Source: Dehalococcoidia bacterium (GTDB taxonomy: Bacteria; Chloroflexota; Dehalococcoidia; UBA3495). Taken from it: a stretch of DNA of 7,303 bases. Shown in pieces: positions 1 to 6,638 of this stretch. Position 1 is the stretch's first letter, and every line of letters starts with the position of its first letter. The stretch spans positions 1-7,303 of the forward strand of contig JAPKDE010000126.1 of assembly GCA_028822675.1 (NCBI GenBank). Direction: 5' to 3'. A program made the translations under genes and the position numbers. Under the pieces are notes generated by a model. That model was not told where the DNA came from. It did no database searches and was given only the letters and a program-made list of their open reading frames with translations.

Positions 1-1157
1 CCAAGGTTGAAGACCACATGATCGAAGATGTTGGTCTCGGCAACGTTCTAGGTAACGCGGAGTTTGTGGACATGGGCCGTGTTGCTCGGATGGCTGGTCT
101 GCCGCCGGAAACGGCAACCTTCAACTCCAACCGGCAGTGCGGCTCCAGCATGGAGACCCTTCACCGGATCGCCCAGGCCATCATGCTTGGCGTCATCGAC
201 TGCGGCATTGCTCTGGGCGCAGAGCGCATGGCCCGCACCATCCCAGGCGATGAGGGCCCCTTCACCAGAATCACCGAGCCCACACCCGTCACGTTCACAA
301 AGTCCCAACGGGATATGCCCGCAGATCACTACGACAACTTCTCGGTGCCGTTCCCAGATTTCATCCTGGATTCACCGCCCAAGGTGTCGATGCTGCAGAC
401 CGCCCAGAACGTGGCAGAAGTCTATGGCCTGACCCGCAGCGACCTGGACGAATACGCCGTTCCCAGTCACCAGAAAGCCGCTGCCGCCTACGAGGCCGGT
501 CGCTTCAACGACGAAATAGTGCCCCTGGAAGTGGAACAGCCGGTGTTCGACGACAAGGGTGTCTGGCTGCCAGATGAGATCGGCCCGACAATCACTTTTG
601 ACCAGGACGAGTGCATTCGCTCCGGCACCAACTTTGAGGCTCTGATGAACCTCAATCCCATCCCCGGCGTGGTCAGCTACGGCGGCAGTGAGATTGTCAT
701 TACACCCGGTAACTCATCGCCCACCAATGACGGCGTCAGCGCTATCCTCGTGATGAGTGAAGAAAAGGCTCTGGCCCTGGGCTTGGAGCCGTTGGCCCGC
801 ATCGTTGGGTTCGGCGTTGCCGGCGTGAAGCCCCAGTTGATGGGACTTGGCCCCGTTCCCGCCACCAAAAAGGCCATGAAATACGCCGGACTCACCATGG
901 ACCAAATCGACCGTGTCGAGTTCAACGAAGCCTTCGCCGCCCAGATCATTCCCAGCGCCCGAGAACTGGGCATCCCGATGGAGAAACTGAACGTAAACGG
1001 CGGCGCACTGGCCATTGGCCATCCCCTTGGTGCCACTGGCGGACGCTTGGTCTTGTCCTTGGCCCACGAGCTACGACGCTCCAACTCCAAGTACGGCCTG
1101 GCCACCCAGTGCATCGGCGCCGGAATGGGCATCACCACAGTGTTAGAAGCCCTCTAA
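1..1157 (+). CDS. Thiolase (acetyl-CoA acetyltransferase / 3-ketoacyl-CoA thiolase family), 5' partial
   Basis: Thiolases cleave 3-ketoacyl-CoA with free CoA, as in beta-oxidation, or condense two acyl-CoAs; they act in the cytoplasm. The frame is open from base 3 and reads KVEDHM into the first internal ATG at 18. Family members normally carry roughly 40-50 more residues before this point, so the gene is cut by the left edge and ATG 18 is not the true start. Numbering from that Met, the acyl-accepting cysteine is C41 in NRQCGSS. The NEAFAA motif is at 303-308, the catalytic His is H335 in GHPLGATGG, and the second active-site Cys is C365 in CIGAGMG, where many relatives have CIGGGMG. All catalytic residues are present, so it should be active. 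The exact chain-length preference cannot be told from sequence. A strong terminator follows 40 bases after the stop. Family assignment is very secure; the specific substrate is unknown. Confidence 0.95.
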   Translation, partial: KVEDHMIEDVGLGNVLGNAEFVDMGRVARMAGLPPETATFNSNRQCGSSMETLHRIAQAIMLGVIDCGIALGAERMARTIPGDEGPFTRITEPTPVTFTKSQRDMPADHYDNFSVPFPDFILDSPPKVSMLQTAQNVAEVYGLTRSDLDEYAVPSHQKAAAAYEAGRFNDEIVPLEVEQPVFDDKGVWLPDEIGPTITFDQDECIRSGTNFEALMNLNPIPGVVSYGGSEIVITPGNSSPTNDGVSAILVMSEEKALALGLEPLARIVGFGVAGVKPQLMGLGPVPATKKAMKYAGLTMDQIDRVEFNEAFAAQIIPSARELGIPMEKLNVNGGALAIGHPLGATGGRLVLSLAHELRRSNSKYGLATQCIGAGMGITTVLEAL

Positions 1158-1197
1158 GTCCTTGGCCGGATTACCGCCGGATCTCCAGCAACGAATC

Positions 1198-1231
1198 AAA
1201 AGGCCCTGGGAGTCTAGTCCCAGGGCCTTTT
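1198..1231 (+). terminator. Rho-independent terminator after the thiolase gene
   Basis: The arms AAAAGGCCCTGGGA (1198-1211) and TCCCAGGGCCTTTT (1218-1231) are perfect reverse complements. They give a 14-bp stem with a 6-base loop, GTCTAG. The 3' arm ends in TTTT and runs on as GTTATT. It starts 40 bases after the thiolase stop codon. Because the 5' arm begins with AAAA, it could also stop transcription coming from the right, although no minus-strand gene is seen there. Confidence 0.93.
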
Positions 1232-1277
1232 GTTATTCGCCTGTAAAATACCCCCACCATAAATTCCTCCCTCCCCC

Positions 1278-1338
1278 GTCATTCCCGCGCAACCATCATT
1301 CCTGCGCGACCCTGTCATTCCTGCGAAAGCAGGAATCC
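1278..1338. repeat. Short palindromic repeat cluster, 'GTCATTCCTGCG' type
   Basis: One complete palindrome, ATTCCTGC-GAAA-GCAGGAAT (1317-1336), has an 8-bp stem and a 4-base loop. To its left lie two further left half-sites, CATTCCCGCG (from 1280) and CATTCCTGCG (from 1297), spaced 17 and 19 bases from each other and from the full copy. The minus strand read as protein gives the WIPAFAGMT string that often appears as false short ORFs in genomes rich in this repeat. It is an intergenic repeat and not a gene. The partial copies suggest decay or repeated insertion. Confidence 0.8.
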
Positions 1339-1459
1339 ACTGCGCACCCACATCTGCCACGGCCAATCGTCGTGAACGCCTGATCTGCTTATGGTGAGCA
1401 CCATGAGCGGGGTTGGAGGATTGTCCGTATACCAGACCATGGCCACCACTCTCCATCTT

Positions 1460-1559
1460 GTAGGCGCGGGTTTCTAACCCGCATCGCTGATGGTTAATCC
1501 ACTTTCTCGGATGAACAATCTGCCGGTAGGGCAACGGCGAGTTGAAAACCCGCGCCTAC
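1460..1559. repeat. Inverted repeat pair, GTAGGCGCGGGTTT arms
   Basis: GTAGGCGCGGGTTT (1460-1473) is exactly reverse-complemented at 1546-1559 (AAACCCGCGCCTAC), with 72 bases between. The left copy also folds on itself: GCGGGTT-TCT-AACCCGC (1466-1482), a 7-bp stem. The right copy has only a decayed version of that inner hairpin. This looks like two copies of one short dispersed repeat in opposite orientation, or the two ends of one small non-coding element. No reading frame of interest lies inside. Together with the neighbouring cluster it accounts for most of the structure in the gene-free stretch 1158-1688; I see no gene there. Confidence 0.7.
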
Positions 1560-1641
1560 GGGTGCGTGGCATGGTTTTCTGATAAACCGACGCGGCGAGC
1601 CTGGGCGAGGTCGTAAAAAATATTGTTAACAGAACATGGGT

Positions 1642-1647
1642 TATACT
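1642..1647 (+). promoter_or_regulatory. Possible -10 box for the CoA-transferase gene
   Basis: TATACT lies 41 bases upstream of the start codon at 1689, in an AT-rich patch within otherwise GC-rich DNA. The nearest -35-like hexamer, TTGTTA at 1623-1628, is only 13 bases away, shorter than the usual 16-18. The call therefore rests on position, base composition and the -10 match alone. Confidence 0.25.
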
Positions 1648-1688
1648 CTGACGGTCTTGCGATAACCCCAAATATTAGGAGTTGACCC

Positions 1689-2867
1689 ATGCCCCCGACC
1701 AAACCAGTAGGCGTGCTTGATGGTGTGCGAATTTTGGAGCTTGCCCGCTGGCAGGCCGCTCCCAGAGGCGGCATGATTCTTAGGGATATGGGCGCAGAGG
1801 TTATCAAACTGGAATGGAGCAAATCCAGCGATCTCAGAAGCTCTGGGCCTTTCGTTGGGGACATGAGCGTCCAGTTCGCCGCCTACAACCGGGGCAAGAA
1901 AAGCGTCACCCTCAACACTCGTCACCCGGAGGGTAAAGACCTGTTCTTCAAGATGTTGGAAGTTTCAGACGTGGTATTAGAAAACTTCCGGCCCGGCACC
2001 ATGGACAAGATGGGGTTCAGCTACGAAAAGATGTGTGAGGTTAACCCTGGAATCATCCTTGCCTCCGTTTCCGGCTTCGGCCAATACGGGCCGTACCGAG
2101 ACCGGCAGTGCTTTGACCCTATCATCCAGGCCATGAGCGGCATCGGCCACCAGACTGGACGTGGATTTGACCAGCCGGTGATGGCTGAGGGTCCAATCAT
2201 GGACCGGACGGCCGCATTACACGCAACAATTGGTATCTTGGGCGCGCTGCGTCATAGGGACCGCACCGGGGAAGGCCAGTGGCTTGAGGTGGCGATGCTG
2301 GACGGTGGTATCACCCTGGAAGAAGTTGCTCTGGCCATGTGCCACGAAACGGGCACCAACGATTTTACCCGCGCCGGGTCTTTCATCAAATGCAAAGACG
2401 GCTACGTTTCCACGGGCGCTGCGCGCGCCGGAATGTGGGAACGCATGCTGAAAATTATGGGCTATGACGAGTTGTCAGAAGACCCCGAGTTCGCAGCCCC
2501 CATGTTTGCCACTGACAAAGCTGAGATACGCATGGAACTGCTGCATCTTTGGTGCGAAGAACGGACCAAGAAAGAGGTTGAGACCGCTCTGGTCGGCGCC
2601 GACATACCCGTAGGCCCCGCCCTGAGTATCCCAGAGGTCTTGGCCGACGAGCACCTATGGGAGCGCGAGGTAATGATGGAGGCAGACCTGCCCGAGGGCA
2701 AGAAGATACTCGTCCCCGGCCCCACCATCATCAAGTTCTCCAAGACGCCAACCACCGCCGGGCCAATCCCGGATTACGGTGAGCACAACTCAGAGATTTA
2801 TTCCGGAGTGTTGGGGCTGGACGACCAAGAGATTTCCAGACTGGTGGCAGAGGGCGTAATAACCTAA
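1689..2867 (+). CDS. CaiB/BaiF family (class III) CoA-transferase
   Basis: Class III CoA-transferases move CoA between carboxylic acids through an aspartyl-CoA thioester; typical substrates are formate/oxalate, carnitine and succinate/aromatic acids. The 392-residue product is the normal length. The N-terminal Rossmann-like part has the family start LDGVRILELARW followed by RDMGAEVIKLEW. VLENFRPGTMDKMG and the SVSGFGQYGPY segment follow. The catalytic Asp is D172 in GPIMDRTAA, equivalent to D169 of formyl-CoA transferase, and TGEGQWLEVAMLDGG lies about 25 residues later. The usual AGP near residue 23 is replaced by AAPRGG, which may affect substrate or CoA contacts. The start is set by AGGAG at 1677-1681, seven bases before ATG. 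It runs in the same direction as the thiolase but is separated from it by a terminator and repeats. The next gene (2906-3518) is convergent, with 38 bases between. Specific substrate unknown. Confidence 0.95.
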   Translation: MPPTKPVGVLDGVRILELARWQAAPRGGMILRDMGAEVIKLEWSKSSDLRSSGPFVGDMSVQFAAYNRGKKSVTLNTRHPEGKDLFFKMLEVSDVVLENFRPGTMDKMGFSYEKMCEVNPGIILASVSGFGQYGPYRDRQCFDPIIQAMSGIGHQTGRGFDQPVMAEGPIMDRTAALHATIGILGALRHRDRTGEGQWLEVAMLDGGITLEEVALAMCHETGTNDFTRAGSFIKCKDGYVSTGAARAGMWERMLKIMGYDELSEDPEFAAPMFATDKAEIRMELLHLWCEERTKKEVETALVGADIPVGPALSIPEVLADEHLWEREVMMEADLPEGKKILVPGPTIIKFSKTPTTAGPIPDYGEHNSEIYSGVLGLDDQEISRLVAEGVIT

Positions 2868-2905
2868 CCCACTGCCACCGTAAACACCTAAGATTAAATG
2901 TCTGG

Positions 2906-3518
2906 TTAGTCGGTTCTGATAACCAGCACTGGGTCACCGGAGTGACGCACCACACGGTCGGTAACGCTGCCCAGCGTCCACCGTGCCGGACCCGAACGGC
3001 CGTGGGTGGTCATAGCCACCAGGTTGTCGGGCGTTTCCAGGGCTACGTCCACAATCACCTCGTCGGCTGGCCCGCGCACTATCTGCTGGTCCACCGTGAC
3101 CACTCCCTGCTCAAGTAGCGAGTCCGCCAGTCCATTTAGGTAATCAACCGCCTGGCTGCTGATCTCTTTGGCCATGTCCTCAAAGCTCTGGAAGTGCAGC
3201 CCTTCAGAGCCTTCGAGTCTTTCGTAGCCGGTCACCGCGCCAAATTCCTCTCCCTCGAAGGTCTCGCAGGATCACTTCTGATCCCGGCGTTCGCCGTTTC
3301 ACGCTATTTAGGTAGTCCATGGCTTCATCCTGAACACCCGTAGTGATGTTGCTTCTGTAGAGGCCATGGGCAGGGTCGGCTAATTCCTCGGGGACGGTGT
3401 GTAAAACCTGCATGAGGTGAACCGGAATACCCAATCCCAGACTTATGCGAGATACGTATGGCAAAACTTGTTCAGCAAGAGGTGATTCATCCAACGGCAC
3501 AATGATACTTTCGTACAT
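2906..3518 (-). pseudogene. Universal stress protein (UspA family), frameshifted and internally deleted
   Basis: The gene starts at ATG 3516-3518 behind a GGGGGA-rich leader. The first frame gives MYESIIVPLDESPLAEQ, an intact Usp beta1-alpha1-beta2, then a helix with EAMDYLN, and turns into Arg-rich nonsense ending at 3204. The second frame is open from about 3271 to the stop at 2906. It gives a second helix with QAVDYLN and a complete Usp C-terminus: THGRSGPARW, LGSV, then PVLVIR. The G-9X-GS nucleotide-binding motif is kept, with Thr in place of its first Gly. The switch needs a one-base skip around 3250-3270. Joined, the product would be about 204 residues, between one-domain (about 145) and two-domain (about 300) Usps. 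It holds the front half of one domain and the back half of another. I infer a two-domain Usp that lost about 100 codons out of frame. Alternatively, GTG 3235, with GGGAGAGGA ten bases upstream, could start a separate 109-residue fragment. An assembly error is also possible. Confidence 0.8.
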
Positions 3519-3560
3519 ACTTTTTCCCCCAAAAACGACGAGCAAAATGTCCAAACTAAG

Positions 3561-3589
3561 TTAAACCAACCGCAACTAAAGTGTATAAC
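3561..3589 (+). promoter_or_regulatory. Possible sigma-70 type promoter upstream of the decarboxylase-like gene
   Basis: TTAAAC (3561-3566) and TATAAC (3584-3589) are 17 bases apart. The -10 matches five of six consensus bases; the -35 is poor (three of six). It lies between the divergent Usp remnant and the gene starting at 3789, which would give a leader of roughly 190 bases. Within that leader a small palindrome, CGCGTT-ttatg-AACGCG (3670-3686), could be an operator or simply chance. Confidence 0.25.
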
Positions 3590-3777
3590 GGCAGCTCAGC
3601 TTCCACAGGAGCCGTCCGGCCTGTTTTTCACGCCATCAGGCTGGTTTGGTAATTATCCCGGATTTAATCCGCGTTTTATGAACGCGCAGCGTATTGATCT
3701 ATTTCTGAATATGGCCCAAGTAGTGATAGACTCTCCGCCAGATGCCCGGCAACTGTCTATTTTACGGGCCAACACCT

Positions 3778-3783
3778 GGAGGG
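3778..3783 (+). promoter_or_regulatory. Ribosome binding site that fixes the start of the decarboxylase-like gene
   Basis: GGAGGG sits five bases before ATG 3789. The frame is also open upstream to an ATG at 3678, but that Met has no comparable site and the extra 37 residues resemble nothing in the family. The internal ATG is therefore the better start. Confidence 0.8.
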
Positions 3784-3788
3784 AAACA

Positions 3789-4346
3789 ATGGCACGATTA
3801 CCTGTAGTCACAAGCGATATGGTCCCTGAGGAATTCCGAGAGGCCTTCGCTGAAGTTACCGCCCCTGCCGGCGGCTCCATCACCGGCGGCCCCGGTTCTT
3901 TCACCATCAATAGTCCCGAAATGGCCAAACGCCGCAACCACCTGACCAGCTACCTACGGTACGAGACCCAATTCCCTAATCGAATCTTGGAATTGGCGAT
4001 CATCAACACCGCCCGGGCCATGGACTGCCAATACGTTTGGAACGCCCACGCACCCGCAGCCCGCAAAGAGGGTGTTGCCGACGCCTTGGTAGATGCGATC
4101 AGAGATAAAAAACCTCTACCTAGCATGCCCGCCGACGAGCAGGCCATCATCAATTACGGCAATGAGTTCTTCGCGAACCACAAAGTGAGCCAGCCGACCT
4201 TTGACGAGGCGCTGAAGCAGTTTGGGGCGCAGTACTTGGTGGAATTGACCACGCTGATGGGCCACTACGCCCAGACATCGTTCTACCTGAACGCCTTTGA
4301 GGCGGAACTGCCGGACGACTTAACAGAGCCAGTCCTACCGGTCTAG
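3789..4346 (+). CDS. Carboxymuconolactone decarboxylase (CMD/AhpD-like) family protein
   Basis: The product is 185 residues from the start chosen here. The family includes 4-carboxymuconolactone decarboxylase of the protocatechuate pathway and AhpD-type alkylhydroperoxidases, all small all-helical cytoplasmic proteins. The core lies at residues 50-97: LTSYLRYETQFP, RILELAIINTAR, then DCQYVWNAH with C80 and H87, and AAARKEGV-like spacing after it. C80 is the only cysteine, so the CxxC redox pair of AhpD is missing. The layout is closer to decarboxylase-type members, though many such proteins have no known activity. The C-terminal helices (about 135-175) include LVELTTLMGHYAQTSFYLNA, usual for this subgroup. 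It begins 270 bases from, and divergent to, the Usp remnant. A repeat element starts 47 bases after its stop. Family is secure; reaction is not established. Confidence 0.9.
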   Translation: MARLPVVTSDMVPEEFREAFAEVTAPAGGSITGGPGSFTINSPEMAKRRNHLTSYLRYETQFPNRILELAIINTARAMDCQYVWNAHAPAARKEGVADALVDAIRDKKPLPSMPADEQAIINYGNEFFANHKVSQPTFDEALKQFGAQYLVELTTLMGHYAQTSFYLNAFEAELPDDLTEPVLPV

Positions 4347-4392
4347 TTTGCGATATGGGGCGGCAAAGTCACAAAGCTGTTTGCCCCCAAAC

Positions 4393-4487
4393 CTGTCATT
4401 CTGAGGCCGCAGCCGAAGAATCTCGTTGCTGGAGATAATAAGACAGACCGAGAGCAGCGAGACCCTTCGCTACGCTCAGGGTGACAG
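4393..4487. repeat. MITE-like hairpin repeat with CTGTCATTCTGAG ends
   Basis: The left end CTGTCATTCTGAG (4393-4405) faces the right end CTCAGGGTGACAG (4475-4487); 11 of 13 positions are complementary and the two differences become G-U pairs in RNA. The pairing continues inward, GAAGAATCTCGTTGCT against AGCAGCGAGACCCTTC, so the arms span about 4393-4430 and 4453-4487 around a loop of about 22 bases. One strand read as protein gives SVTLSVAKGL, a string typical of this repeat type. No open reading frame or clear target-site duplication is seen. It fills most of the gap between the genes ending at 4346 and starting at 4574. Confidence 0.8.
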
Positions 4488-4573
4488 ATGCGGATAGAGA
4501 GTTAGGTTCAGAAACTTTGTAAAAATGAACAGCACAATCCCTAATCCAATAGCCACCAACATTAGGTGCTGCC

Positions 4574-5401
4574 ATGCCTAACAATGGCCATCCCTTGATG
4601 GAGAGCCTACGCTGCGCTGAGGAACTAGGCCCGGAATACGACATGCCCGTCCGAGACCCGGAACAGGACGGATGGATCAATGCCCTATCCCTGTTTCAAG
4701 ACGATGACCAGCGTCTGCAGGGCATAGTCGCGACTCTTGGAAAGGAATATCCGGGCACAGAGGACCGGCACCTGGCCGCGTCAGGCTTTATCATTGCCTA
4801 CCTGACGCGTCTGGTGTACCCGCTCATCACCCAGTACGTGGTGGAAAATCGTGTCATCGACGTTTCGCTGCGCAATCTAGAGTTCCACACTAAAGGCCAA
4901 GGTTTCGACGCAACAGCCCTGGGCCAACCAAAGTTCGCTTGCCTACCGGACGATCCCGATGCCAGCCATCCTGACGCTGAGATTGTTCCCGATGCTGCAG
5001 CCCTCTACGCCAAACTCAAGGAACAGCTATTTGACGCCAACTTTGGTCTGGTGATACCGGCGCTCTGTCGTTCGGCCAAAGCCAGTGAAAAGGTCTCTTG
5101 GAACGCGGTTGCCGCATCCTGTGCCCAGGTGTTCTATTGGCTACATAACCTGACCGATGACAAAGAAAGCGTGATGCGCCATGCGGAGGCTTTCTTTACC
5201 GACGAATCATCGCCGATGTACCAGCAACTGAAGATGGAACTGTTCGAACACGAAGGCAAACAAGGCTACATTGCCAGGCGCGCCGGGTGTTGCCTGTTCT
5301 GGAAGGTCAGGGAAGGCGACTTATACTGCTCCGGCTGCGTCATATTGTCCGAAGAAGAGCAAGACACCAGGCTCAGGAAGCTGCTTGCCTCGACGCAATA
5401 A
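4574..5401 (+). CDS. FhuF-like (2Fe-2S) protein, putative ferric-siderophore reductase
   Basis: FhuF-type proteins sit at the inner face of the cytoplasmic membrane and reduce ferric iron bound to siderophores through a C-terminal [2Fe-2S] cluster. In this 275-residue product the cluster ligands are visible as C239, C240, C252 and C255 (CC-x11-C-xx-C). They follow IARRAG, which matches the Arg-rich lead-in of the family; E. coli FhuF has x10 in the same place. The segment at about 165-190, LCRSAKASEKVSWNAVAASC, resembles the conserved middle of FhuF that usually contains a Trp. No signal peptide or membrane helix is obvious. The chosen ATG has a modest AGGTG five bases upstream; Met9 is an alternative. 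No siderophore transport or synthesis gene lies nearby, so the substrate is uncertain. It ends just before a bidirectional terminator. The rest of the protein is weakly conserved, so the call leans on the cysteine motif. Confidence 0.75.
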   Translation: MPNNGHPLMESLRCAEELGPEYDMPVRDPEQDGWINALSLFQDDDQRLQGIVATLGKEYPGTEDRHLAASGFIIAYLTRLVYPLITQYVVENRVIDVSLRNLEFHTKGQGFDATALGQPKFACLPDDPDASHPDAEIVPDAAALYAKLKEQLFDANFGLVIPALCRSAKASEKVSWNAVAASCAQVFYWLHNLTDDKESVMRHAEAFFTDESSPMYQQLKMELFEHEGKQGYIARRAGCCLFWKVREGDLYCSGCVILSEEEQDTRLRKLLASTQ

Positions 5402-5426
5402 CCGGCACGGCCAAAATTAGTGTCAA

Positions 5427-5459
5427 AAAGAGGGGCAAATTCTTAATCTGCCCCTCTTT
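5427..5459. terminator. Bidirectional terminator between convergent genes
   Basis: AAAGAGGGGCA (5427-5437) pairs perfectly with TGCCCCTCTTT (5449-5459): an 11-bp stem with an 11-base loop. On the plus strand it is followed by CTTATT and lies 25 bases past the FhuF-like stop. On the minus strand it is followed by a five-T run and lies about 38 bases past the end of the Gal80-like gene. It can therefore serve both genes. Confidence 0.9.
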
Positions 5460-5497
5460 CTTATTGGTTTTGCTATGGGAATGCCGACTACTGAAAT

Positions 5498-6595
5498 TTA
5501 CCCGGTTGTTGCTACTGATCGGCTTTCGCCGGAGGCTAGTCGGATTGAGTCAATTAGTCGGTGCAGGTCCACTGCTGTTTCAAAGTCAGGGTAGTCTGCG
5601 TCTTTGCCGCGAATGGCTTCGCCAAACTGGTAGTACATCTGACCCACGTTCATGGGCGGGCCTGATGGCATACCCTCCAGAACGTTGGTGAGGTTGGATG
5701 GGGCTTCGATGTCTTCTAATTTGTCGCTGCCCTGAGCTCCCTGGAGGAATACATCGCCGATCTGGGGCGAGTCGTCACCTGTTGCGATCAAGGTTCCCTT
5801 GCGGCCGTAGATCTCCATGACGTAACCACTACCGGCAAAGGGGTTAACGGCTACGTGCACCGAAACCACAGCGCCGTTGGCCAGGCGTCCGTTTAACAGA
5901 ATGTTGTCCGGTGATGTCACGTCTTTCATCGTGTCAGTGTCAGTCTCGTACCACTGGTCCACCTGCGTGGATACGATGGCAGAGACTTCTCCAAACTCGC
6001 CAGCCACGAAACGCAGCGCGTCGATGGAATGACCGGCGGCGATTGTCAAAGTGTTTGCGCCCAGTTCTACGTCTTTCTGCCAGGTTCGCCCAGAAACCCT
6101 TTCCAGTACTCCACCGCGGATCAAGCGCATGGAACAAGACAACATCTCGCCCACGTAGCCGTCTGCCACCAACTGTTTCATATGCAGAATAGCCGGGGCC
6201 GCTCGAGCCTGGAGTCCCACGATGACTCGCACGCCCTTTTCCTTAGCTAGTGCGGCCAGCTCAGTCGCTTCTTCGGTGGTCTTTCCCAGAGGCCATTCAG
6301 TGTAGACGTGCTTGCCAGCGTTCAGCGCGTCCTTGGTGATTTGGTAGTGGGTGGGCACCCGCAGCACCACCGCTACGGCATCGATCTCCGGATGGGCCAG
6401 CATGGTGTGGTAGTCGTCAAAAGCCAGTCTGGCTCCGTACAACTTCTTGGACTCTTCAGCGGTCTCCATTCTCGTTGTACAAACGCCGGTCAATTCAAAC
6501 TCGGGACTGGCGGCGATTGCCGGGAGGTGCGATCGGTAGGCCCAGCCAACGGTGGGGCTGGCGCCGATTATTCCTAAACGTATGCGGTCGGCCAT
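5498..6595 (-). CDS. Gfo/Idh/MocA family oxidoreductase, Gal80-like subgroup
   Basis: Members are NAD(P)-dependent sugar or inositol dehydrogenases of the cytoplasm, with an N-terminal Rossmann domain and a C-terminal alpha/beta domain. The 365-residue length is typical. The nucleotide fold opens with GIIGASPTVGWAYRSHLPAI (8-27), and VPTHYQITKDALNAGKHV leads to the active-site strand. Here the usual EKP is EWP (E100-W101-P102, in TEWPLGKTTEEA), so the common catalytic Lys is absent. This and the GASPTVGWA start match the subgroup resembling yeast Gal80, where EWPLG is characteristic. GHSIDAL (H189, D192) keeps the His/Asp pair of the C-terminal domain. It could be an enzyme with altered chemistry or an NAD(P)-binding sensor. 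AGGAGA lies five bases upstream of ATG. It starts 43 bases after the PNPOx-like gene on the same strand, so the two are probably co-transcribed, and it ends at a shared terminator. Confidence 0.92.
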   Translation of the reverse strand: MADRIRLGIIGASPTVGWAYRSHLPAIAASPEFELTGVCTTRMETAEESKKLYGARLAFDDYHTMLAHPEIDAVAVVLRVPTHYQITKDALNAGKHVYTEWPLGKTTEEATELAALAKEKGVRVIVGLQARAAPAILHMKQLVADGYVGEMLSCSMRLIRGGVLERVSGRTWQKDVELGANTLTIAAGHSIDALRFVAGEFGEVSAIVSTQVDQWYETDTDTMKDVTSPDNILLNGRLANGAVVSVHVAVNPFAGSGYVMEIYGRKGTLIATGDDSPQIGDVFLQGAQGSDKLEDIEAPSNLTNVLEGMPSGPPMNVGQMYYQFGEAIRGKDADYPDFETAVDLHRLIDSIRLASGESRSVATTG

Positions 6596-6638
6596 GTTGT
6601 TCTCCTATTGAATCAGTTGGGCTAGGCGTTGGGAGGTA

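Noticed and set aside
1214..1534. Minus-strand open frame of 106 residues containing WIPAFAGMT
   Set aside because: It is the translation of the palindromic repeat cluster and has no ribosome binding site or family match; a false gene.
3204..3272. Programmed frameshift in the stress-protein gene
   Set aside because: No slippery heptamer or obvious stimulatory structure is seen at the junction, and the joined product would still lack half of each domain.
3616..3644. Hairpin CCGGCCTG / CAGGCTGG in the gap before the decarboxylase-like gene
   Set aside because: Eight pairs including one G-U, a 13-base loop and no gene ending nearby; too weak to call a terminator or riboswitch.
3678..3788. Upstream extension of the decarboxylase-like gene from ATG 3678
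   Set aside because: It has no ribosome binding site, the extra residues do not resemble the family, and a strong GGAGGG precedes the internal ATG at 3789.
4357..4388. Bulged hairpin GGG-c-GGCAAA / TTTGCC-CCC after the decarboxylase-like gene
   Set aside because: It lacks a T-run after the stem, so it is not a convincing intrinsic terminator.
4396..4680. Minus-strand open frame containing SVTLSVAKGL
   Set aside because: It reads through the hairpin repeat and overlaps the start of the FhuF-like gene; typical repeat-derived false ORF.
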